DNA of 10,089 nt from Mageeibacillus sp. UBA3708 (lineage in GTDB: Bacteria; Bacillota; Clostridia; Saccharofermentanales; Saccharofermentanaceae), in assembly GCA_002371375.1 (NCBI GenBank), contig DFIB01000138.1, forward strand, positions 1 through 10,089, read 5' to 3'. The translations under genes were made by a program, and so were the position numbers. Below the pieces are notes generated by a model. It worked only from the letters and a program-made list of their open reading frames with translations. It was not told where the DNA came from and did no database searches. Position 1 is the first letter of the stretch, and every line of letters starts with the position of its first letter. Of this stretch, positions 1 to 5,784 are shown in pieces.

Positions 1-715
1 GGAAATGAGCGGGAACCCAGTCAAGTATTATACCGATACCGTTCTGATGGAGAACATCTATCATATACTTGAAGTCAGCGGGAGTACCGAATCTGCTCGT
101 TACAGCATAATAGCCTGTTACCTGATAACCCCAGGAAGCATCAAGAGGATGCTCAAGGATAGGCATCAATTCAATGTGGGTGTAATTCATCTTCTTGCAG
201 TAATCAACAAGATCCAGTGCAAGCTCTCTGTATGTGAACACATTGCCGTCCGGATGTCTCCTCCATGAACCGAGATGGATCTCATAGATATTGATCGGCT
301 TGGGCGCCAGGGCATCTGTCCTGTTCGCACAATACTCATCATCATTCCAGATGTAATCATTCGGATCGTAGATAATCGAGGCATTGTTAGGTCTCGTCTC
401 GAAATGCCTGGCGTAGGGATCACCCTTCTCGTACACTCTGTTATCGGCACCTATAACCCTGTACTTATACCGGTCCCATTGTTGTGCGCCCCATACTATC
501 TGTTCCCAGATACCCGTGTCTCCGAGCCTGAACATCTGGTTAGCCATAGGATCCCAGTCATTAAAGTCGCCCATAACGCTGACTGACCTTGCCTTGGGTG
601 CCCACACTCTGAACATATAGCCTTTGTTGCCTTTATCATCTTCAAAAGGATGCGCGCCGAGAAAATTATAAGACATATAATTCTCGCCACGGTTAAATAA
701 ATATGCTTGATCCAC
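1..715 (-). CDS. glgB: 1,4-alpha-glucan branching enzyme, N-terminal part (cut by window edge)
   Basis: GlgB cuts alpha-1,4 chains and re-attaches them through alpha-1,6 bonds during glycogen synthesis in the cytoplasm. The visible 238 residues begin AYLFNRGENY and FLGAHP, followed by a CBM48 domain (about residues 30-105, with FRVWAPKARSVSV and GDFNDWD). The GH13 barrel starts at YEIHLGSW (144-151). Next come HIELMPILEHP (180-190), SWGYQVTGYYA (194-204) and GH13 region I, DWVPAHF (232-238), where the window ends. The catalytic Asp and Glu lie beyond the edge. There is no extra N1 domain of about 100 residues as in E. coli, so this is the short Gram-positive form. I chose the GTG start at 713-715 because AGGAAGGA lies 9 bases upstream, an in-frame TAG stop lies just before that, and the conserved YLFNRGEN begins right after the start. 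The family is certain; the exact start is very likely. Confidence 0.95.
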   Translation of the reverse strand, partial: MDQAYLFNRGENYMSYNFLGAHPFEDDKGNKGYMFRVWAPKARSVSVMGDFNDWDPMANQMFRLGDTGIWEQIVWGAQQWDRYKYRVIGADNRVYEKGDPYARHFETRPNNASIIYDPNDYIWNDDEYCANRTDALAPKPINIYEIHLGSWRRHPDGNVFTYRELALDLVDYCKKMNYTHIELMPILEHPLDASWGYQVTGYYAVTSRFGTPADFKYMIDVLHQNGIGIILDWVPAHF

Positions 716-724
716 TTGTAAAAT

Positions 725-732
725 TCCTTCCT
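725..732 (-). promoter_or_regulatory. Ribosome binding site of glgB
   Basis: AGGAAGGA on the minus strand, 9 bases before the GTG codon at 713-715. It is strong and well placed, and it decides the non-ATG start of glgB. Confidence 0.8.
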
Positions 733-773
733 ATCAAATACACACGGACATAAATCCGCTATTTATATCAGCT

Positions 774-802
774 ATTATAATATACTCAAGTGAAATTACC
801 AA
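774..802 (-). promoter_or_regulatory. Sigma-A-type promoter of glgB
   Basis: The minus strand shows TTGGTA (797-802) as the -35 box, a 17-base spacer and a perfect TATAAT (774-779) as the -10 box. Transcription would start near 766-768 and give a leader of about 50 bases before the GTG codon. glgB can therefore be expressed independently of glgP, in agreement with the terminator upstream at 919-945. An inverted repeat abuts the -35 box (see 804-827). Confidence 0.75.
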
Positions 803-803
803 C

Positions 804-827
804 CAAAAATACAAAAAACTATTTTTG
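804..827 (-). promoter_or_regulatory. Inverted repeat abutting the glgB -35 box (possible operator or UP element)
   Basis: CAAAAATA (804-811) and TATTTTTG (820-827) form a perfect 8-base inverted repeat around an 8-base centre. The inner arm lies one base from the -35 hexamer. A related repeat sits in the same place at glgP (3729-3755). On the minus strand a second interleaved pair is visible: CAAAAAAC (upstream, near 832-839) and GTTTTTTG (812-819). The position, about -38 to -62, fits either an activator or repressor site or an A-tract UP element for the RNA polymerase alpha subunit. The repeat is directly visible; its function is inferred. Confidence 0.5.
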
Positions 828-918
828 CAATTACCGTTTTTTGTGCATTTTATACATAAAGCATTAGAAATATCGTTCAAGTAAACATATAGCGGTATCT
901 GAGGCGTATAAATGGCAC

Positions 919-945
919 AAAAAAACTGTTCCGCGAACGGAACAG
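919..945 (-). terminator. Intrinsic terminator, leftward
   Basis: On the minus strand CTGTTCCG, loop TTCG and CGGAACAG make a perfect 8-bp stem with a tetraloop (926-945), followed at once by seven Ts (919-925). This is a textbook rho-independent terminator for leftward transcription. It lies 313 bases past the glgP stop codon and upstream of the glgB promoter. It therefore ends either a long glgP 3' UTR or a separate small RNA from 946-1190. The plus-strand side lacks a comparable T-run. Confidence 0.85.
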
Positions 946-1190
946 CCTTTAAACAACAACATAAATCTCGGGCAAATATTTACGAGAGTGACGCAAATGG
1001 CAAAACCACTTGAATCACAAGTACATAATACATCAATAACAGATTTGCAAGCCTTGTAAATTAATACAAAAAATTTGACCAAGATAGATACCTTTATGTA
1101 AGAAATCACCCAATTTGTAACATGCCGCTTATCTTTTGCACAACAAAACGCGATTTTATCGGTATATTTTGTCAACACGCCGTTACAGTA
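946..1190 (-). other. Non-coding stretch between the two hairpins; possible 3' UTR or small RNA
   Basis: About 245 AT-rich bases lie between the hairpin after glgP and the strong leftward terminator. I find no convincing gene in either direction: the longest open frame (864-1205, minus) starts at TTG without a ribosome binding site and reads through both hairpins. Small stem-loops are possible, for example TCTCG with CGAGA (966-970 and 983-987) and ACTTG with CAAGT (1008-1012 and 1018-1022). A perfect TTGACA is present on the minus strand (1170-1175), but no -10 box lies at 16-18 bases; TAAAAT is only 11 bases away. A leftward RNA ending at the terminator is plausible but not demonstrated, and I do not recognise a known RNA family. 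Confidence 0.3.
1044..1060. repeat. Near-perfect 17-base palindrome
   Basis: TTTGCAAG, C, CTTGTAAA: 7 of 8 positions pair across a single central base. It is too tight for an RNA hairpin and looks more like a protein-binding palindrome, but no promoter is evident nearby. Chance occurrence in AT-rich DNA is possible. Confidence 0.3.
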
Positions 1191-1191
1191 T

Positions 1192-1229
1192 AAGGGCTGC
1201 CCCAAGCAAATCTCTTGAGACAGCCCCTT
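1192..1229 (-). terminator. Long GC-rich hairpin after glgP (terminator-like)
   Basis: Arms AAGGGCTGCCCCAAG (1192-1206) and CTTGAGACAGCCCCTT (1214-1229) pair along almost their whole length, with G-U pairs in the minus-strand RNA, one bulged base and a 7-base loop. The hairpin begins 28 bases past the glgP stop codon at 1258, the expected place for a terminator. The trailing sequence is only weakly T-rich on either strand (TTAT), so termination may be partial, or the hairpin may mainly protect the mRNA 3' end. The GGGGCTGTCTCAA type of hairpin is common after Firmicutes genes. Confidence 0.6.
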
Positions 1230-1257
1230 TATCCGGTTATCTTGTTAAGATGTCTGA

Positions 1258-3645
1258 TTATTTAAGCTTCTTAGGCTTAACATCCCAGATATCCTTGGCG
1301 TATTCTGCGATCGTACGGTCAGATGAGAATTTGCCGGAATTGCAGATGTTGACCCAGCACTTCCTTGCCCATTCAAGCTCATTCTTGTAGTCAGTGTAGA
1401 GACGGTCACGTGTCTTGCGGTAATCGTCGAAGTCACCGAGCACATAATATGTATCACCGGGTTGCCAGTTAGAACCGTAGATAAGACCGTTGAAGAGGTC
1501 GTTGAACATGCCTGTCCCCTCATCGTTGAAAGTTCCGTCAACAAGCCTGTCGAGAGCCTTCTTAAGACCCGGGATATTCTCGTACTGCCACTTAGGATTG
1601 TAATAAGCCTTCGTTGCAGCCATATCCTGTGCACGGCAACCGAAGATGTAGATGTTGTCTTCTCCGACACTCTCACAAATCTCAACATTAGCTCCGTCCA
1701 TAGTACCAAGCGTAACGGCACCGTTGATCATGAACTTCATGTTACCTGTACCGGAAGCCTCGAGACCGGCTGTTGATATCTGCTCGGATACATCAGCTGC
1801 AGGGAAGATCTTCTCACCGTTAGACACATTATAATTCTCAACGAATACGACCTTGATCCTGCCCTTTACATCGGGATCGTTATCGATCAGCTTGGCAATC
1901 TCATTAATGAACTTGATGATAGCCTTTGCACGGAAGTATCCCGGAGCAGCCTTAGCACCGAAGATTATCGTTACAGGCGGCAGATCGAGAGAAGGATCCT
2001 CTTTGATCCTGTCATAGAGGTTAAGTGCATAGATCGCATTGAGAAGCTGTCTCTTATACTCGTGGAGACGCTTAACCTGGATATCAAATACGGAATCAGG
2101 GTCAATCTCCACACCTGATACATTCTTAAGATGTGCGGCAAGCTGTTCCTTCTTTGTCTTCTTGACAGCGAGGAATCTCTTCATTACCTCATCATCATCC
2201 TTATACTTCTCGAGCTTTTTGAGCTGTGAGAGATCCGTAACCCACTTATCACTTCCGAGAAGATCTGTAAGAAGCGCAGAAAGCTCGATGTTGCATGCTC
2301 TGAGCCATCTTCTGGGCGTAACACCGTTTGTCTTGTTGGAGAACTTCTCGGGATAGATCTGATACCACTCTTTGAGAGTCTCTCTCTTGAGAATATCGGT
2401 ATGAAGTGCCGCAACACCGTTGACTGAATGTGAACCGTAGATAGCAAGACATGCCATCTGGATCTTGCCGTCAGCGAGGATGCTCATGCGGTCAATAGTC
2501 TCTGAATAGAGGCCGGCCTCGTACATCTGAGCTCTGAACTGGTTATTGATGCCTTCGATGATCTCGTAGATCCTGGGGAACAGGAATCTGAATATCGAGA
2601 TATCCCACTTCTCGAGAGCTTCCGCCATGATCGTATGGTTAGTATAAGCAAAGGTTGCCTTTGTGATCTCCCATGCCTCAACCCAGTCGATACCGTTCTC
2701 GTCAACGAGGATCCTCATAAGCTCGGGGATTCCGATTACAGGGTGTGTATCGTTGAGCTGGATAACATTATACTTGGCAAAATCGCGGAGATCGTCGCCG
2801 TGATTCTCCTTATACTTCCTGACGATATCCTGCATTGAAGCAGATACGAAGAAATACTGCTGTCTGACACGGAGTACCTTACCGTCGTAAGAAGTGTCAT
2901 TAGGATAGAGGACCCTCCAGATGTCGTTTACACGGTTACGCTGGATGACAGCATCGTCAAATCTCTGTGAATTGAAGAGATTGAAGTCGAACTCCTCGGC
3001 AGGTTCTGCTTTCCAGAGTCTCAGGAGGTTGATGTTCTTTGTGCCGTAACCGGTGATGGGAAGATCACAGGGAACTGCCCACACATCGATGTCGTTGTAG
3101 TGAACCTTAACTCTTCTGTCATATCTTGCAACGATGAAAGGATATCCTCTCTCCATCCATGAATCAGGGTACTCCTTCTGGAAACCGTTCTCGATAGCCT
3201 GACGGAACAAGCCGTAACGGTAAAGGATACCGTAACCTGTTACGGGGAGGTTGAGCGTTGCGGAAGAATCAAGGAAACATGCTGCAAGTCTTCCGAGGCC
3301 TCCGTTGCCGAGAGCCGGATCCGTCTCCTGCTCAAGCACGTCAGTGATATTAATGCCAAAGTGCTCGAAAGCCTCCTTGGCCTGGTCGTAGATACCGAGA
3401 TTAACAAGGTTGTTGAGCATTGAGCGTCCCTCAAGGAACTCTGCGGAGAGGTAATGGACCTGTCTGCCCTTCACGTACTCATTCCTGGTCATATACCAGT
3501 CATCCGAGATAAGCTCGACAATCGACTTGGCCATAGCCATCCAATAATCACGGAGCGTAGCACGCTCAAGTGACATGCCGGTCTCAGCTTTGACGTGAGC
3601 CTGCATCAGCTCTTCAAGTTGTTTTGAAGTGATCTTCTTATCCAT
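1258..3645 (-). CDS. glgP: Glycogen/starch/alpha-glucan phosphorylase
   Basis: This GT35 enzyme uses phosphate to release glucose-1-phosphate from the ends of alpha-1,4-glucan chains in the cytoplasm; it needs pyridoxal phosphate. From the ATG at 3643-3645 it is 795 residues, a normal length. Visible motifs (numbered from that ATG) are HYLSAEFL (64-71), LGNGGLGRLAACFLDS (112-127), QLNDTHP (296-302), FSNKTNGVTPRRWL (435-448), KRLHEYKRQLLN (525-536) and the PLP site EASGTGNMKFMIN, whose Lys is about residue 637. The frame is open and complete to TAA. The frame also stays open upstream to a TTG at 3732, but that extension would cover the promoter and is rejected. Start choice is not trivial: the only strong ribosome binding site is 29 bases upstream (see 3656-3682). 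An ATG at 3606 (782 residues) is the alternative. Together with glgB it forms a glycogen turnover locus; each gene has its own promoter. Confidence 0.96.
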   Translation of the reverse strand: MDKKITSKQLEELMQAHVKAETGMSLERATLRDYWMAMAKSIVELISDDWYMTRNEYVKGRQVHYLSAEFLEGRSMLNNLVNLGIYDQAKEAFEHFGINITDVLEQETDPALGNGGLGRLAACFLDSSATLNLPVTGYGILYRYGLFRQAIENGFQKEYPDSWMERGYPFIVARYDRRVKVHYNDIDVWAVPCDLPITGYGTKNINLLRLWKAEPAEEFDFNLFNSQRFDDAVIQRNRVNDIWRVLYPNDTSYDGKVLRVRQQYFFVSASMQDIVRKYKENHGDDLRDFAKYNVIQLNDTHPVIGIPELMRILVDENGIDWVEAWEITKATFAYTNHTIMAEALEKWDISIFRFLFPRIYEIIEGINNQFRAQMYEAGLYSETIDRMSILADGKIQMACLAIYGSHSVNGVAALHTDILKRETLKEWYQIYPEKFSNKTNGVTPRRWLRACNIELSALLTDLLGSDKWVTDLSQLKKLEKYKDDDEVMKRFLAVKKTKKEQLAAHLKNVSGVEIDPDSVFDIQVKRLHEYKRQLLNAIYALNLYDRIKEDPSLDLPPVTIIFGAKAAPGYFRAKAIIKFINEIAKLIDNDPDVKGRIKVVFVENYNVSNGEKIFPAADVSEQISTAGLEASGTGNMKFMINGAVTLGTMDGANVEICESVGEDNIYIFGCRAQDMAATKAYYNPKWQYENIPGLKKALDRLVDGTFNDEGTGMFNDLFNGLIYGSNWQPGDTYYVLGDFDDYRKTRDRLYTDYKNELEWARKCWVNICNSGKFSSDRTIAEYAKDIWDVKPKKLK

Positions 3646-3655
3646 AATTGCTTTT

Positions 3656-3682
3656 GATGCGGTCTTATCCGCATCCCCCCTT
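3656..3682 (-). promoter_or_regulatory. glgP leader: distant ribosome binding site followed by a 7-bp hairpin
   Basis: On the minus strand AAGGGGGG (3675-3682) is a strong Shine-Dalgarno sequence, but it lies 29 bases from the ATG of glgP. Between them GATGCGG and CCGCATC (3669-3675 and 3656-3662) form a perfect 7-bp stem with loop ATAAGA. If this folds, only 10 bases (AAAAGCAATT) separate the stem from the ATG, so the hairpin could bring the site into working distance. The repeat is visible; the mechanism is inferred. Confidence 0.45.
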
Positions 3683-3698
3683 ATAAAATTACGATAAA

Positions 3699-3727
3699 AT
3701 TTTAGCAATAAATCATGTTTATCGCAA
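3699..3727 (-). promoter_or_regulatory. Sigma-A-type promoter of glgP
   Basis: The minus strand shows TTGCGA (3722-3727) as the -35 box, a 17-base spacer and TAAAAT (3699-3704) as the -10 box. Transcription would begin near 3692, just upstream of the AAGGGGGG ribosome binding site, giving a leader of about 47 bases before the ATG at 3645. An inverted repeat sits directly upstream (3729-3755). Confidence 0.6.
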
Positions 3728-3728
3728 A

Positions 3729-3755
3729 CCAAAAACGTTTTTTCGGCGTTTTTGG
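3729..3755 (-). promoter_or_regulatory. Inverted repeat abutting the glgP -35 box (possible operator)
   Basis: CCAAAAACG (3729-3737) and CGTTTTTGG (3747-3755) form a perfect 9-base inverted repeat around a 9-base centre. The near arm lies one base from the -35 hexamer of glgP. It matches the glgB repeat (804-827) in arm sequence, centre length and position. It also lies between glgP and the divergent prepilin peptidase gene, so it could affect both. Its function is inferred. Confidence 0.5.
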
Positions 3756-3802
3756 GACTAATAAACTAAATTATGCTACTAATTTGGACACAATGTTAAA
3801 AG

Positions 3803-3831
3803 TTGTAAAAAAACGCACACTATATTACACT
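3803..3831 (+). promoter_or_regulatory. Weak candidate promoter of the prepilin peptidase operon
   Basis: TTGTAA (3803-3808), a 17-base spacer and TACACT (3826-3831) each match 4 of 6 consensus positions. A better -10-like TATATT (3821-3826) has no -35 box at the right distance. The stretch 3756-3864 otherwise holds AT-rich DNA with no other gene. This is only the best of several weak options. Confidence 0.25.
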
Positions 3832-3864
3832 TATTTAGATAAATACGAGGCAGGTTATTTGTTG

Positions 3865-4749
3865 ATGAGCATGAGATTTTGGCTTATTACCGGCATAGTT
3901 GCAGGGGCTTTACTTGGGCTTCTCGTCACTTATTTGTTCGGCAAATTCCCCGAGAAATGGCTTCAGGACTACGATTACGACCCCAAAGCACCCAATTTCA
4001 GGATCGCCAGGCGCATGAAGATGGTTCCTCACGGGATCATAACATGCATAGGTCTTGCCGCATGCTATGTCGTTTCAGTTATATTCGCGGCTGATTTCTA
4101 TATTGTCCCCTATCCCATGAGGATAGCCGTCATATATCTGCTCATGCCCGTACTTTTCCTCATATTCATGGCAGATAAGCTCAACCGTATCATACCGGAC
4201 CAGTTCTCGATCTTTATTCTGTTCCTCGGAATAATAAGTGCAGTCAGCGACTATACCGAGGGTACGATCTGGTTCTCGGCGGAGGCGGCATGGTTCGCAC
4301 CTATGCTCAACAGGATAATCGCAGCTGTTGCAGGAGGCGGGTTCCTTCTCCTCATAGGGTTCCTTAGCATGACTTTCGCAGGCAAGGAAGGCATGGGGCA
4401 GGGCGATATGAAGCTGATGTTCGCATTAGGACTCCTGTCAGGATGCTACGGACTCGTCGTTATCCTTTATGTATCGGTATTTACCGCCCTGATATTTGCA
4501 ATTCCGATGCTTATCAGGAAGTACAGGAGGAAGCGCGAGGAAGAGAAGATAATCAAGAACAGCAAGAATCCATCCAAGAAGCGCAGAGAGCTTGAACTTG
4601 CACGCTCTAGGATCCACTATGCCGACGATCCGGATTACCTCGCTTTCGGGCCGTTCCTGGCAACCGGATGCGCTGTGTTCATTGCTATGGAACCTTTCTT
4701 CTATACTCACATGTTCAGATATTTTGATGCATTGGGGGTAATATTCTGA
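3865..4749 (+). CDS. Prepilin peptidase (A24 family, GxGD aspartyl protease), polytopic membrane protein
   Basis: Such enzymes cut the leader from type IV pilin-like, Tad or pseudopilin precursors at the membrane. From the ATG at 3865 it has 294 residues and about seven membrane segments. Both expected catalytic aspartates are visible: D104 in ADKLNRIIPD and D181 in GMGQGDMKL. A C-terminal AFGPFLATG (260-268) is typical of the family. The N-terminal loop (LFGKFPEKWLQDYDYDPK, 24-41) has no CxxC pairs, so the zinc-binding part of full-length PilD-type enzymes is missing. A strongly basic loop (about 218-257, rich in KRE) before AFGPF is longer than usual. The start is chosen at MSMRF because the first membrane helix follows directly and AGG/GAGG lies 10-14 bases upstream. 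The frame is open further upstream to 3715, but that part is non-hydrophobic and overlaps the glgP promoter. The stop overlaps the next gene's ATG by one base (TGATG). No pilin genes lie in the window, so the substrate is unknown. Confidence 0.85.
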   Translation: MSMRFWLITGIVAGALLGLLVTYLFGKFPEKWLQDYDYDPKAPNFRIARRMKMVPHGIITCIGLAACYVVSVIFAADFYIVPYPMRIAVIYLLMPVLFLIFMADKLNRIIPDQFSIFILFLGIISAVSDYTEGTIWFSAEAAWFAPMLNRIIAAVAGGGFLLLIGFLSMTFAGKEGMGQGDMKLMFALGLLSGCYGLVVILYVSVFTALIFAIPMLIRKYRRKREEEKIIKNSKNPSKKRRELELARSRIHYADDPDYLAFGPFLATGCAVFIAMEPFFYTHMFRYFDALGVIF

Positions 4750-5762
4750 TGGGGGCGCTCTGCAGGAAGATAATCCGTTTCTTCAAGTCAAGCTTTCTTC
4801 CTCCGAGAGACCTCAACTGGGGCTACCCTCTTTTTGTCATGGCGGTGGGACTCGGAATGATGTACCTTTGCAGGAGACTGGTTACCATTCTGCCGTTCTC
4901 GCCCACTTCCCTTATCTTTGCATCCTTATTTATGCCTCTTACCGTGCTGATATCACTGATCATCCCTGCGGTATCACTCGCATCGGCAGACAAAAGGCTG
5001 TCATCTGCGGGTTTTGCAGGCAAGTACACGGGTCTGGGACCCATTCTGATCGCTTTCTTCTCCGGGGTGCCTCTCGGATTGTTCAATACTGCCTGCCACA
5101 ACCTGTCAGCATATCTGTGGCTGCGTCTCGGAAGGTCAATGGCTTTTCCGGCATTCATGTGCTACAACCTCGACGGCTCGCTGATGTCGGTAATACTTGA
5201 GATCCTCACCCAGAGCGTAATACCCGCGATCGGCATCAGCATCTTTTTCGCAGGTGTGATGTGGTCTTTGTTCCGTGACGAGAACAAAGGCATCGGTTCG
5301 GTGATCATCATAATCGCATTTGTTCTATACCAGCTCAATCCGGTGGATACCATCGGGCTTATCGCCGCCGGATGGTGGATTCTGACACTCAGGAAGAAAG
5401 CCGGCAACATCTATGCGCCCTTCTTCGCTCTCACGGCAATGAAGATAACTCAGGTATCGTTCTCATTCATTCTGCCGTATCTGGATACGACGACACTTCA
5501 GACGTACTCGGACATACCTTCCGCGATTTTCTATTCATCGATCCCGTCTATATTCGTAGCATTGATCCTGTTCTCTTTCTTCAAGTCCACGCTTGATGAC
5601 TTTGAACGTGTCTACAACAGTGATCTTCTCGGACGGGAGAATACGGAAGACCGCAAAGCAGTCAGAGAAGACAGGCCGCTCCCTCTCTCAAGCGGCTTCA
5701 ACATTGCCCTGGCATCGGCAGTTGTGATCATGCTGGTACTCTGGGGATTCCTTCTGTTCTGA
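4749..5762 (+). CDS. Polytopic membrane protein, CPBP (Abi/CAAX protease)-like but without catalytic residues
   Basis: This is a 337-residue protein with roughly eight or nine hydrophobic segments (about 26-42, 50-78, 96-115, 156-175, 183-200, 202-214, 221-243, 258-278, 317-336) and a charged stretch at 280-310. I do not recognise it by name. Its second half reads like a CPBP glutamic intramembrane protease: ISIFFAGVM (163-171) sits where EExxFRG is expected, FVLYQLNP (191-198) where FxxxHLNP is expected, and a segment IYAPFFALTAMK (221-232) where APxxxHxxxN is expected, with similar spacing. All key Glu, Arg, His and Asn positions are replaced, so it would be an inactive relative, if the resemblance is real. 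It starts one base inside the stop of the prepilin peptidase, with GGGGG 10 bases upstream, which indicates translational coupling. A partner or scaffold role with that peptidase is inference. It could also be an unrelated membrane protein. Confidence 0.7.
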   Translation: MGALCRKIIRFFKSSFLPPRDLNWGYPLFVMAVGLGMMYLCRRLVTILPFSPTSLIFASLFMPLTVLISLIIPAVSLASADKRLSSAGFAGKYTGLGPILIAFFSGVPLGLFNTACHNLSAYLWLRLGRSMAFPAFMCYNLDGSLMSVILEILTQSVIPAIGISIFFAGVMWSLFRDENKGIGSVIIIIAFVLYQLNPVDTIGLIAAGWWILTLRKKAGNIYAPFFALTAMKITQVSFSFILPYLDTTTLQTYSDIPSAIFYSSIPSIFVALILFSFFKSTLDDFERVYNSDLLGRENTEDRKAVREDRPLPLSSGFNIALASAVVIMLVLWGFLLF

Positions 5763-5784
5763 GTTGCTGTTATCAGATTAAATC
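5763..5784. other. Gap between convergent genes, no clear terminator
   Basis: Only 22 bases separate the stop codons of the rightward membrane protein gene and the leftward U32 gene. I see a short AGATT-A-AATCT palindrome but no GC-rich stem with a T-run. Transcripts probably overlap here, or they end inside the opposite gene. Confidence 0.5.

Noticed and set aside
980..1030. Short minus-strand ORF of 17 codons (MYYVLVIQ...) in the glgP-glgB gap
   Set aside because: There is no properly spaced ribosome binding site (AAGG is 18 bases away) and no support beyond an open frame of chance length.
1153..1175. TTGACA plus TAAAAT on the minus strand as promoter of a small RNA
   Set aside because: The spacer is only 11 bases, too short for a sigma-A promoter; no other -10 box sits at 16-18 bases.
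864..1205. Open reading frame of 113 codons on the minus strand between glgP and glgB
   Set aside because: It starts at TTG with no ribosome binding site, lies inside a hairpin at its start, reads through the strong terminator at 919-945, is rich in Cys without a recognisable motif and has no family resemblance.
1245..1721. Long open frame inside glgP on the same strand in another frame, and similar frames opposite glgP, typA and mltG
   Set aside because: These are shadows of strongly coding genes; they show Ser/Arg/Leu-rich out-of-frame composition and no ribosome binding sites.
3646..3732. N-terminal extension of glgP by 29 codons from TTG at 3732
   Set aside because: It would cover the promoter hexamers and the ribosome binding site, and the sequence has no resemblance to phosphorylase N-termini.
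3715..3864. N-terminal extension of the prepilin peptidase by 50 codons from ATG at 3715
   Set aside because: It overlaps the glgP promoter and inverted repeat, has no ribosome binding site, and the first membrane helix begins right after the ATG at 3865.
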